A stretch of 64,000 nt of DNA from Rhodospirillales bacterium BBD 1991-14. Lineage in GTDB: Bacteria > Pseudomonadota > Alphaproteobacteria > Kiloniellales > Kiloniellaceae. Positions 18,863-26,598 of the stretch are shown one piece after another (the first letter of the stretch is position 1; the number at the start of each line of letters is the position of its first letter). The DNA is taken from assembly GCA_001657395.1 (NCBI GenBank), contig LYSY01000002.1, positions 434,001 to 498,000 of the forward strand. Direction: 5' to 3'. The position numbers and the translations under genes are program-made. The notes below the pieces were generated by a model. It ran no database searches, was not told where the DNA came from, and saw nothing but the letters and a program-made list of their open reading frames with translations.

Positions 18863-19138
18863 GCCTCTGCGCTGAGGCCCAGGGGTAAGCACAGAGATAA
18901 GCCCAGAGGTAAACCCGGGGTAATCTCGGGAACAGTCTCGGGGGCTGATGCCCTTGGAGCCGGAAGCCCAGGCTCTAATTTCGGTATTGTCAGGACCGTA
19001 AGACACCTGAATCCGGGCAGGACCGCAGGGCCGTTCCGCAGGAGCGGCCCGCGCGGCCGCTGCCGTTGTCATGCCTTCGCGCGCGGCGCAGTCTTTGCGC
19101 CGGGTGCGGAGAGGGGATCTTGAAGGCGGGGACGAAGT

Positions 19139-20485
19139 ATGAGCGAAGGTGGTCTGAATGCGCCGGTGCGCCATCCCATAGACTGGAACGACCCGGACTT
19201 CTACGACTGGGACAAGCTGAACGCGGAGATGGAGCGCGTCTTCGACGTCTGTCACGGCTGCCGGCGCTGCTTCAATCTCTGTGACTCCTTCCCCCGGCTT
19301 TTCGATCTGATCGACGAGTCGGAAACCGGAGAGCTCGACAGCGTGGACAAGGCCGACTACAAGCCGGTGGTCGATGCCTGCACGCTCTGCGACATGTGCT
19401 TCATGGTGAGCTGCCCCTACGTGCCGCCCCACGAGTTCAACATCGACTTCCCCCACCTGATGCTGCGCTACCGCGCCGCCGAGCGCAAAAGCGGCAGGAT
19501 CGACGACAATCTCGACCAGCTCACCCGGACCGACCGCAACGGCAAGCTGGCCGGCCTGGCCGCGCCGCTCTGCAACTGGGCCAGTTCCACCACCAACAAG
19601 GTGACCCGCCCGGTGCTGGAAAAGACCGCCGGCATCCACCGTGAGGCCGCGCTGCCGGAGTTCCACGGCAAGACCTTTGCCCTGCGCGCCATGGAAGGGC
19701 CGCTGGAGGCCAATGCCGAAGCCCCGGCCAAGGGCCGCAAGGTGGCGCTCTATGCCACCTGCTTCGTCAACTACAACAACCCGCGCATCGGCGAGGCGGC
19801 CCGTGCCGTGCTGGCCAAGAACGGCGTCGAGACCGAGGTGGTCTATCCCTCCTGCTGCGGTATGCCGCAGTTGGAACAGGGCAACATCGAAAAGGTGGCC
19901 GAAGCCGCAAAGCGCGTCTCCGCAGAGCTTGGCCGCTGGATCGACGAGGGCTACGACATCGTCGCCCTGACGCCCTCCTGCGCCCTGATGCTGAAGTTCG
20001 AATGGCCGTTGATCCTGCCTGAGGACGCGGCGGTGAAGCGGCTCTCGGAAGCGACCTTCGACATCACGGAATACGTCGTCGACATCGCCAAGAAGGAAGG
20101 TCTGGCCGAGGGCCTGGCGCCGCTGGAAGGCGGCGTCGCCCTGCACATGGCCTGCCACGCCCGTGCCCAGAACGTCGGGGCCAAGGCGGCGGAGATGCTG
20201 CGCCTCGTCCCGGACTCGGACGTCAAGGTGGTGGAGCGCTGCTCCGGCCACGGCGGCTCCTGGGGCGTGATGAAGGAGAACTTCGACACCGCCATCAAGG
20301 TCGGCCGCACCGCCGCGCGCCAGACCGCCCAGGCGGGCAAGACCTATGTCGCTTCCGAATGCCCGCTGGCCGGACAGCATATCCTGCAGGGCATCGAACG
20401 GCTGAGGATGGACGACAAGCCCAGCTTCGACCGCAGCTATCACCCCATCGAACTCTTCGCCAGGGCCTACGGCTTCGGCGCCTGA
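19139..20485 (+). CDS. Heterodisulfide-reductase-related Fe-S oxidoreductase
   Basis: A 448-residue protein with two N-terminal [4Fe-4S] motifs (CHGCRRCFNLC and CTLCDMCFMVSCP) and two cysteine-rich CCG-type repeats (ATCFVNYNNPRI...YPSCCGMPQLEQGN, and HMACHARAQ...ERCSGHGGSWG). This is the GlpC/HdrB-type architecture that passes electrons between a donor and a thiol or quinone-like acceptor. It lies 276 bp behind the rubrerythrin gene and 76 bp ahead of the DUF3501 gene, all on the same strand. The trio recurs in proteobacteria as far as I recall. Electron donor and acceptor are unknown. Confidence 0.88.
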   Translation: MSEGGLNAPVRHPIDWNDPDFYDWDKLNAEMERVFDVCHGCRRCFNLCDSFPRLFDLIDESETGELDSVDKADYKPVVDACTLCDMCFMVSCPYVPPHEFNIDFPHLMLRYRAAERKSGRIDDNLDQLTRTDRNGKLAGLAAPLCNWASSTTNKVTRPVLEKTAGIHREAALPEFHGKTFALRAMEGPLEANAEAPAKGRKVALYATCFVNYNNPRIGEAARAVLAKNGVETEVVYPSCCGMPQLEQGNIEKVAEAAKRVSAELGRWIDEGYDIVALTPSCALMLKFEWPLILPEDAAVKRLSEATFDITEYVVDIAKKEGLAEGLAPLEGGVALHMACHARAQNVGAKAAEMLRLVPDSDVKVVERCSGHGGSWGVMKENFDTAIKVGRTAARQTAQAGKTYVASECPLAGQHILQGIERLRMDDKPSFDRSYHPIELFARAYGFGA

Positions 20486-20561
20486 GCGCCGCCCGCCCAG
20501 AGCCCGGGCCAGCCGACGGCGTAGACCAACCCACGGCATAGATCAGAAGGACCCCCCGACC

Positions 20562-21164
20562 ATGAACGCCGGACTAGCGATGAAACGAGAGATCACCCGC
20601 GACGACATCCTGCCGATGAAGGCCTATGCCGAGGAACGCCGCGAGCTGCGCCGCGACCTGGTGGAGAAGAAGAAGTTCCGCCGCCAGGAGATCGGGCCCG
20701 TCTGCACCTTCTACTTCGAGAACTACGAGACCATGTGGGCCCAGGTCCACGAGATGCTCTACATCGAAAAGGGCGGCGAGGAGCAGATCGCCGACGAGCT
20801 CAGCGCCTACAATCCGCTGATCCCCCAGGGCCGCGAACTGGTGGCGACGGTGATGTTCGAGATCGACGAACCGCTGCGGCGTAAGGACTTTCTGTCGAAG
20901 CTCGGCGGCATCGAGGAGACGGCCTTCTTCGAGGTCGACGGCGAACGCGTTGTTGGCAAGCCGGAAGAGGATGTCGACCGCACCACCGCCGACGGCAAGG
21001 CCTCCTCCGTGCAGTTCATCCATTTCCATTTCACCGAGGCCCAGATCGCCAAGTTCAGCACGCCGGGCACCCGGGTGGTGCTGGGCTTCACCCATCCGGA
21101 ATACGGTCACATGACCATCCTGCCGGAGGACGTGCGCAGCGCCCTGGCGCAGGACTTCGCCTGA
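20562..21164 (+). CDS. DUF3501 family protein
   Basis: A 200-residue protein of unknown function, recognised as DUF3501 from KREITRDDILPMKAYAEERR, the block FRRQEIGPVCTFYFENYE and QVHEMLYIEKG. It has no cysteines, signal peptide or membrane segment, so it is probably cytoplasmic and not itself an Fe-S protein. The ATG at 20562 has AAGGA about 10 bp upstream; a second Met lies 6 codons in. Its coupling to a rubrerythrin and an Fe-S oxidoreductase suggests an accessory or assembly role, which is inference. Confidence 0.85.
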   Translation: MNAGLAMKREITRDDILPMKAYAEERRELRRDLVEKKKFRRQEIGPVCTFYFENYETMWAQVHEMLYIEKGGEEQIADELSAYNPLIPQGRELVATVMFEIDEPLRRKDFLSKLGGIEETAFFEVDGERVVGKPEEDVDRTTADGKASSVQFIHFHFTEAQIAKFSTPGTRVVLGFTHPEYGHMTILPEDVRSALAQDFA

Positions 21165-21202
21165 GGTAGCGCGACAGCGGCGTCTCGAAGGATGGCCGCT
21201 GC

Positions 21203-21826
21203 CTACCGGGGCTCCTCGTCCGGGTAGAGCCCGTAGAAGCTGTCGCGCGGCAGCCAGCCGCTGTAGCCGCCGGCCGAGACCTCGCACCAGCCGTCGCGGC
21301 AGCGCTCCAAGCCGGCGATCACGCCGGCATCGAGCATGGCCACGCCGGGGGCCGCGGCCTCCGGGCGTCGTTTCAGGGTGCGGCGCTGGCCGGTGATCAG
21401 CACGCTGCGCCGGCCCTGGACCATGGACTGGTGGACCCAGCCCTCGGTGCCCTGCCAGTCGCGGATGCGCCGCCAGGTGTCGAATTCGTCGATGATCTCC
21501 ACCGGCATGCCGCTGCGGCGGTAGACCCAGTCGATGGGATAGCGGGTGCCGGGGCCGCTGCGCAGGTTGACCTCCGAGGCGCGCAGGCTGACGAAGCGCG
21601 GCAGAGGCAGGCCGGTGCGCCCGGGCGGGCTGGGGCGCGCGGCCTCCGTCTGTGACGCCGTGGCCGCCGTGGTGTCCTCAGCGGCCGCAGGGGCGGCAAG
21701 GGACGGCGCCAGGGCCACAAGGCCGGCCAGCGCCAGCGCCGCCGCCAGACGGCGGGCCCTGAACGCGCAGGTCATGGACACGCGGGACAGGGGGGCATCG
21801 CAGGGTCGCAGGGCCGGAATCCGCAT
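21203..21826 (-). CDS. Exported SH3b-domain protein
   Basis: A 207-residue protein with a hydrophobic export signal (RRLAAALALAGLVALAPSLAAPAAAE) after an unusually long basic N-terminus, then two bacterial SH3-like repeats (ASEVNLRSGPGTRYPIDWVY...GTEGWVHQSMV, and GVIAGLERCRDGWCEVSAGG). Such domains often bind cell-wall peptides. The start at 21826 is supported by AGGAAGGA 5 bp upstream; an internal Met 17 codons in lacks a ribosome-binding site. It is convergent with the DUF3501 gene. Confidence 0.85.
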   Translation of the reverse strand: MRIPALRPCDAPLSRVSMTCAFRARRLAAALALAGLVALAPSLAAPAAAEDTTAATASQTEAARPSPPGRTGLPLPRFVSLRASEVNLRSGPGTRYPIDWVYRRSGMPVEIIDEFDTWRRIRDWQGTEGWVHQSMVQGRRSVLITGQRRTLKRRPEAAAPGVAMLDAGVIAGLERCRDGWCEVSAGGYSGWLPRDSFYGLYPDEEPR

Positions 21827-22145
21827 GGCTTCCTTCCTATCGCCCGGCTTCGCGTCCGGTCAAGACGGCCTGAGGGAGTAAGGCCGGCCCGCACCCCCCT
21901 GTGCGGGAAGCCAGTCCTCTGGAGTGGCGCGCTGATCGGCCGCAGGGCGGAACCTGCCGGCTGGTGTTAGGGCCGGTGCCGGGGATGGCCGCGCGCCCTG
22001 GACAAGCCCGCGTTCCGCCTGCTATGGCAAGGCCAGGACCCGGGCCCTGCCCGCCGCCCGCCAAGGGTGGCGGCAGCCCCTCCTCTGCGCCGTTCCAGCC
22101 CGGTCGGTCCAGCCCAGTCGATTTAGTCAGGTCGAGTGAGAAGCC
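21827..22145. other. Intergenic region before the dehydrogenase gene
   Basis: About 320 bp of GC-rich sequence between divergent genes. Only the ribosome-binding site of the SH3b gene at the left edge is recognisable. No promoter hexamers, RNA or coding frame convinced me. Confidence 0.5.
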
Positions 22146-23132
22146 ATGCCCCATAAGAAGGTCCGCGTCATCGTCACCCGCCGCCTGCCGGATGCCATCG
22201 AAACGCGGATGATGGAGCTCTTCGACTGCCAGCTCAATCTGGAGGACAAGCCGCTTTCCCAGGCCCAGCTCATCGAGGCGGTGAAAGAGGCCGAGATCCT
22301 GGTCCCCACGGTCACCGACCGCATCGACGCCGCCGTGCTTTCCCAGGCCGGTCCGCAGCTTCGGCTCATCGCCTCCTTCGGCACCGGCGTCGACCACATC
22401 GACCTGAAGACCGCCCGCCAGCGCGGCATCACCGTCACCAACACGCCCGGGGTCCTCACCGAAGACACCGCCGACATGACCATGGCGCTGATCCTCTCCG
22501 TGCCGCGCCGCCTGGCGGAGGGCGAGCGCCTGGTACGCTCCGGCGACTGGCAGGGCTGGGCGCCGACCGGCATGCTGGGCCACCGCATCAACGGCAAGCG
22601 TCTGGGCATCATCGGCATGGGCCGCATCGGCAGCGCCGTGGCACGGCGCGCCCGCGGCTTCGGCATGTCGATCCACTATCACAACCGGCGCCGCGTGCAT
22701 CCCTCCCTGGAGGAGGAACTGGAGGCGACCTACTGGGAAAGCCTCGACCAGATGCTCTCGCGCATGGACATCATCTCGGTGAACTGTCCGCACACCCCGG
22801 CGACCTTTCACCTGCTCTCCGCCCGGCGCCTGAAGCTGCTGCGCGAGGAAGCCTATATCGTCAACACCTCGCGCGGCGAGGTGGTGGACGAGAACGCCCT
22901 CACCCGAGCCCTGGAGGCCGGGGAGATCGCCGGCGCCGGCCTCGACGTCTTCGAGCACGAGCCGGCCGTCAATCCCAAGCTGCTGCGCCTCGACAACGTG
23001 GTGCTGCTGCCCCACATGGGCTCGGCCACCATCGAGGGGCGCCTGGCCATGGGCGAGAAGGTGATCATTTCCATCAAGACCTTCGTCGACGGCCACACCC
23101 CGCCCGACCGCGTGCTGGAGACGATGTTCTAG
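22146..23132 (+). CDS. D-2-hydroxyacid dehydrogenase (glyoxylate/hydroxypyruvate reductase-like)
   Basis: A 328-residue NAD(P)-dependent dehydrogenase. The nucleotide-binding motif is LGIIGMGRIGSAVARRARGFG; substrate-side ATP-free catalytic residues are the Arg in NTSRGEVVDENAL, the Glu in AGLDVFEHEP and the His in LLPHMGSAT. The N-terminal LIASFGTGVDHIDLKTARQRG is the usual lobe. The family interconverts 2-oxo and D-2-hydroxy acids such as glyoxylate/glycolate and hydroxypyruvate/D-glycerate. Exact substrate is not determinable. Confidence 0.92.
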   Translation: MPHKKVRVIVTRRLPDAIETRMMELFDCQLNLEDKPLSQAQLIEAVKEAEILVPTVTDRIDAAVLSQAGPQLRLIASFGTGVDHIDLKTARQRGITVTNTPGVLTEDTADMTMALILSVPRRLAEGERLVRSGDWQGWAPTGMLGHRINGKRLGIIGMGRIGSAVARRARGFGMSIHYHNRRRVHPSLEEELEATYWESLDQMLSRMDIISVNCPHTPATFHLLSARRLKLLREEAYIVNTSRGEVVDENALTRALEAGEIAGAGLDVFEHEPAVNPKLLRLDNVVLLPHMGSATIEGRLAMGEKVIISIKTFVDGHTPPDRVLETMF

Positions 23133-23177
23133 GGTTTCTCGTCTAAGGTCTCTCTGGCGACACTCTTAGCTGCCGTT

Positions 23178-23350
23178 CCCCCTCACCCAGCTTTGTCTAG
23201 GCGCGATCTGCGATCACGCCAAGACTTCGCAACCCTCTCCCACCGAGGGGAGAGGGAAACAAAGGCGCCGGGGAACTGATGACCCTCTCCCCTCGTGGGA
23301 GAGGGAGGGGCCCGCCCCCGAAATGGAAACTGGGCGGGAGGGTGAGGGGG
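23178..23350. repeat. Nested inverted-repeat element (CCCTCTCCC family)
   Basis: An outer perfect 11-bp inverted repeat (23178-23188 with 23340-23350, CCCCCTCACCC/GGGTGAGGGGG) encloses two hairpins with identical arms CCCTCTCCC/GGGAGAGGG (23233-23241 with 23248-23256; 23283-23291 with 23297-23305). No coding sequence is inside. It lies between the ends of two convergent genes, so it could act in termination, but the nested, duplicated arms look like a dispersed palindromic repeat of the kind scattered through GC-rich proteobacterial genomes. Confidence 0.85.
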
Positions 23351-23368
23351 ATATCTCCCGCCTTTCAA

Positions 23369-24400
23369 TCACTGCACCGGGCAGGGGCCCTCGGTGGAGG
23401 CGTCGTGGACCTTGACGGCGCCGCTGACGATGGCCGCCTGCGCCGCCTCGGCGGCGGCTTCCATCTCCGCGGTGATGAGCTTGCGGTTGTTGTCATCGAT
23501 CACCCAGTCGAGGCCGCCCTCGGCCAGGCCCAGCACCTGAACGCCCGGTGCCCAGCGCCCCTCGCGCGCGGCCTGGAAGCTCTCGTAGACTGCCACGTCG
23601 ACGCGCTTGCGCATGGAGGTCAGCACCTTGCCGGGATGCAGGGCGTTCTGGTTGGAGTCCGTGCCGATGCCCAGCGCCCCACCGTCGGCGGCGGCCTGCA
23701 GCACGCCGATGCCGGTGCCGCCCGCGGCCTGGATGATGACGTCGGCGCCCTGTTCGATCTGGGATCGCGTGAGTTCCGCGCCGCGCGCCGGGTCGGTCCA
23801 GGCCGCCGGCGTGTTGCCGGTCATGCTCACCAGCACCTTCGCCTCAGGGTCGGCGCTGCGCGCGCCCTGGATGTAGCCGCAGGCGAACTTGCGGATGATC
23901 GGGATGTCCATGCCGCCGACGAAGCCTACGGTCCCGGTTTGGGAGGCCATGGCCGCCAACAGGCCGACGACGTAGGAGCCCTCCTGCTCGCGGAACACCA
24001 CCGAGCGCACGTTGGGCGCCTCGACCACCATGTCGATGATCGTAAAGTCGGTCTCCGGATAATCAGGCGCCACCTGGGCGAGCGCGCCGGCATGGGTGAA
24101 GCCGATGGCGAGAATGGGCGAGTAGCCGCGCTGGGCGAAGGTCCTGAGCGCCTGCAGGCTCTGGGCCGGGGAGTTGATCTCGAACTCGGCGTAGGCCGCG
24201 CCGGTGTCGGCCTTGAAGCGCTCGGCCCCGCGGAAGGCTGCTTCGTTGAAGGAGCCGTCGAACTTGCCGCCCACCGAGTAGACCACGGCGGGCCCGGCGT
24301 CGTTGGCGGCAAAGGCCGGGTTGGTGAAAGCTGCGGCGCTGACGATGAAAAGACACCCCGTTAGGGCGGTGGCGAGGCGGCGGCGGAAAACACGGATCAA
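23369..24400 (-). CDS. BMP family ABC transporter substrate-binding lipoprotein-like protein
   Basis: A periplasmic binding protein of the basic membrane protein (BMP/Med) family, which usually binds nucleosides or purines. Signature segments are YSVGGKFDGSFNEAAFRGAERF, SPILAIGFTHAGALAQVA, FVGGMDIPIIRKFACGYIQG and GADVIIQAAGGTGIGVLQAA. I chose the TTG start at 24400, giving MIRVFRRRLATALTGCLFIV as a clean export signal, because AAGGAG lies 7 bp ahead; a longer frame to 24439 has no such site. No permease or ATPase genes are adjacent, so it is an orphan component here. Confidence 0.88.
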   Translation of the reverse strand: MIRVFRRRLATALTGCLFIVSAAAFTNPAFAANDAGPAVVYSVGGKFDGSFNEAAFRGAERFKADTGAAYAEFEINSPAQSLQALRTFAQRGYSPILAIGFTHAGALAQVAPDYPETDFTIIDMVVEAPNVRSVVFREQEGSYVVGLLAAMASQTGTVGFVGGMDIPIIRKFACGYIQGARSADPEAKVLVSMTGNTPAAWTDPARGAELTRSQIEQGADVIIQAAGGTGIGVLQAAADGGALGIGTDSNQNALHPGKVLTSMRKRVDVAVYESFQAAREGRWAPGVQVLGLAEGGLDWVIDDNNRKLITAEMEAAAEAAQAAIVSGAVKVHDASTEGPCPVQ

Positions 24401-24617
24401 AGGGCGGCTCCTTGGCTCGGCGCCCCGGCTTGTCGCCAAAGAGCGCTGCGAAGGCGGTCAGGCTATGCTATTTCTGCGCCCGCCGGAACCGCTGCCGTTC
24501 GCCCCGTATGCTGCATATCGTCCGCCGCGCATACGGGCCACTGCACACCGCCCACTGGCTTCCGAACGAGACGCCCGGCCGCAAACTGTGCATTGGTCAT
24601 TCTGAAGAGGACATCCC

Positions 24618-25133
24618 ATGGCCGAAACCCCCGCGCCCCCCGCGGCCAAGCCCCTGCTCACCGCCGCCGAGATCGCCGAGATGCCGGAGGTTCACATCCG
24701 CCATCCCTTCAATCCGAAGTCGGACATCTACCTGAAGAGCCTGGCCTCCGCCGCAGGGCTGACGCGCGTCTCCCTCACCCTCGGCCGCGTGCCGCCGGGG
24801 CAGGAAAGCTTCATCTACCACAGCCACGAACGCGACGAGGAGTTCCTCTACATCCTCTCCGGCCGCGGCCGGGCGGAGATCGGTGAGGAGGTTTTCGAGG
24901 TCGGCCCCGGCGACTTCATGGGTTTCCCCGCGCCCGGCGGCCCGCCGCACCACCTCGCCAACCCCTCCGACGAGGACCTCGTCTACCTCATGGGCGGGGA
25001 GCGCAGCGGCTTCGACGTTGGCCACTTCCCACGCCTGGGCAAGCGCATCCTCTTCGGCCCCGGTGGCATCCAGGCCTACGACGACAAGGACGCCCAGCAG
25101 CTCAGCTTCGCCGATTTTCTGGCGAAGGAGTGA
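24618..25133 (+). CDS. Cupin domain protein
   Basis: A 171-residue single-domain cupin. Motif 1 reads PPGQESFIYHSHERDEEFLYILSG-like with two His and a Glu as metal ligands, and motif 2 is GPGDFMGFPAPGGPPHH. The C-terminal GKRILFGPGG is common to a conserved proteobacterial group often called cupin-2 proteins. Substrate and enzyme activity cannot be read. It is divergent from the BMP gene and convergent with the moeB-like gene. Confidence 0.82.
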   Translation: MAETPAPPAAKPLLTAAEIAEMPEVHIRHPFNPKSDIYLKSLASAAGLTRVSLTLGRVPPGQESFIYHSHERDEEFLYILSGRGRAEIGEEVFEVGPGDFMGFPAPGGPPHHLANPSDEDLVYLMGGERSGFDVGHFPRLGKRILFGPGGIQAYDDKDAQQLSFADFLAKE

Positions 25134-25164
25134 GGCGGGGCCAAGGGCTTATGGCGCCCGACCT

Positions 25165-25983
25165 CTAGACCGCGCAGAGGGCTTCGCCGGTGCGGTAGTC
25201 CAGGGTCTTGAGGTCGCGGATGGTGGCCTGGGACCCGCAGAGGGCACAGCCGGGGTCGCGGGGCACTGTGACCTTGCGGAAGGTGGTCTCCAGGGAGTCG
25301 AAGAGCAGCAGTTCGCCGGCGAGGCTCCTGCCGATGCCCAGCACCTCCTTCACCACCTCGTTGGCCTGCAGGGCGCCCAGGGTGCCGGCCAGCGCCCCGA
25401 GCACGCCGACGTCGGCGCAGCTTTCCTTGGGGTCGCCTGGCTGCGGGCCGAAGAGGCAGCGGTAGCAGGGTTTGTCGCCCGTTTCGTGGGCCTTGTAGGT
25501 CGAAAGCTGGCCGTCGAAGCGCATGATGGCGGCGGAGACCAGGGTCTTCTTCGCCAGATAGCAGGCGTCGTTGGCGAGATAGCGGGTCGGGAAGTTGTCG
25601 GAGCCGTCGGCCACCAGGTCGTAGCGCGCGATGAGGTCCAGCGCGTTGTCGGGAGTCAGGCGCATGGAGTGCGCCTCGACCTTCACCTCGGGATTGATCT
25701 CGGCGATGCGCCGCCGTGCCGACTCGACCTTCGCCATGCCGATGTTGGCGGTGTCGTGGAGCACCTGGCGCTGCAGGTTGGAGAGATCGACCGCGTCGTC
25801 GTCGACGATGCCCAGGGTGCCGATGCCGGCAGCCGCCAGGTAGAGCAGCAGCGGCGAGCCGAGCCCGCCGGCGCCGATCACGAGCACGCGGGCGTTCAGC
25901 AGCCTAGCCTGCCCCTCCTCGCCGATCTCCGGCAGCACGAGGTGGCGCGCGTAGCGGTCGATCTGATCATCTGAGAAGTCCAT
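25165..25983 (-). CDS. moeB: HesA/MoeB/ThiF family adenylyltransferase
   Basis: E1-like enzyme that adenylates the C-terminal glycine of a ubiquitin-like sulfur carrier (MoaD or ThiS). The 272 residues contain the nucleotide motif VIGAGGLGSPLLLYLAAAG followed by GIVDDDAVDLSNLQRQVLH, the Arg finger region, and two CxxC zinc motifs (CYRC and CALC). The end lacks a rhodanese domain. With only one such gene in view, molybdopterin and thiamine roles cannot be separated; MoeB is the more conventional label. Confidence 0.87.
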   Translation of the reverse strand: MDFSDDQIDRYARHLVLPEIGEEGQARLLNARVLVIGAGGLGSPLLLYLAAAGIGTLGIVDDDAVDLSNLQRQVLHDTANIGMAKVESARRRIAEINPEVKVEAHSMRLTPDNALDLIARYDLVADGSDNFPTRYLANDACYLAKKTLVSAAIMRFDGQLSTYKAHETGDKPCYRCLFGPQPGDPKESCADVGVLGALAGTLGALQANEVVKEVLGIGRSLAGELLLFDSLETTFRKVTVPRDPGCALCGSQATIRDLKTLDYRTGEALCAV

Positions 25984-26054
25984 AGGGGCAATGGTAGCGC
26001 GTTGAGCAGAAAGGAGAAAGCCGCCATCACCGGGTACTGCCTTGACCCAATTCC

Positions 26055-26084
26055 GTCACCCTCGGACTTGTTCCGAGGGTCCAT
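26055..26084 (+). repeat. 30-bp palindromic repeat, copy 1
   Basis: Unit running from GTCACC to TCCAT, with a perfect 9-bp stem (26058-26066 with 26072-26080) and loop CTTGT. Identical to copy 3. It lies 3 bp from the 3' end of the GIY-YIG gene. Confidence 0.9.
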
Positions 26085-26087
26085 TCT

Positions 26088-26375
26088 TCAACCGCAAAGA
26101 CTTTGGAAGAGGTCTTGCCAATGTGGGTTTTCGCGCTCGATCTGGTTGACTTTCCAGTCCCGAGGCCAACGCTTCAGGGTCTTCTCGCGCTGAATTGCGT
26201 CTTCTGCGCGCTCGAGAGTCTCGAAATAGACGAGTGACTTCACGCCATGGCGCCTTGTGAATCCCTCAACCTGCCCTTCCCGATGTTCATAGATCCGCCG
26301 GATCAGGTCGTTGGTTATGCCGACGTAGAGTGTGCCGTTCTTTTGACTGGCCAAGATGTAAACATAGTAAGCCAA
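26088..26375 (-). CDS. Small GIY-YIG domain endonuclease
   Basis: A 95-residue stand-alone GIY-YIG nuclease domain: YYVYILASQKNGTLYVGITND provides the two Tyr-containing strands, then LIRRIYEHREG with the catalytic Arg, LVYFETLERAEDAIQREK with the metal-binding Glu, and RWPRDWKVNQIERENPHW. The frame extends upstream to 26570 but only through palindromic repeats, so I use the TTG at 26375. That start has no strong ribosome-binding site and is uncertain. The cellular role of these widespread small proteins is not known. It is boxed in by copies 1 and 2 of the repeat, which are in opposite orientation. Confidence 0.85.
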   Translation of the reverse strand: MAYYVYILASQKNGTLYVGITNDLIRRIYEHREGQVEGFTRRHGVKSLVYFETLERAEDAIQREKTLKRWPRDWKVNQIERENPHWQDLFQSLCG

Positions 26376-26395
26376 GGTTCGCGCTTGCCCGTGCC

Positions 26396-26425
26396 ATGGA
26401 TACTCGGCACAAGCCCGAGTATGAC
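26396..26425 (-). repeat. 30-bp palindromic repeat, copy 2 (inverted)
   Basis: Variant unit in opposite orientation to copy 1, with an 8-bp stem (26400-26407 with 26415-26422, ATACTCGG/CCGAGTAT). Both arms changed together relative to copy 1, so pairing is kept. It lies 20 bp upstream of the GIY-YIG start. Confidence 0.85.
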
Positions 26426-26463
26426 GAACTTTGACCGTCTTGTTGGACTTAGCAGGTGATCTC

Positions 26464-26493
26464 GTCACCCTCGGACTTGTTCCGAGGGTCCAT
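26464..26493 (+). repeat. 30-bp palindromic repeat, copy 3
   Basis: Identical over all 30 bp to copy 1, same orientation. It forms an inverted pair with copy 2 on one side and with copy 4 on the other. Confidence 0.9.
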
Positions 26494-26543
26494 GGTGCCG
26501 CCTGCTGGAGCCGTTGCGGGCACAGTTGCGGTCTTTTCCGCCC

Positions 26544-26573
26544 ATGGATGCTCGGAACAAGTCCGAGCATGAC
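26544..26573 (-). repeat. 30-bp palindromic repeat, copy 4 (inverted)
   Basis: Inverted unit with arms TGCTCGGA/TCCGAGCA around loop ACAAG. As in copy 2, both arm bases are changed compensatingly. It lies just beyond the 3' end of cysK. Confidence 0.88.
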
Positions 26574-26598
26574 AGTCAGTTTGAGACCGCTACGGCCC

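Noticed and set aside
21901-22212. A 103-codon plus-strand frame upstream of the hydroxyacid dehydrogenase
   Set aside because: Pro/Gly/Arg-rich, without a ribosome-binding site, and overlapping the dehydrogenase start in another frame.
26376-26570. Extending the GIY-YIG protein by 65 residues at the N-terminus
   Set aside because: The added residues come from translating three copies of the palindromic repeat; the conserved domain begins at the TTG at 26375.
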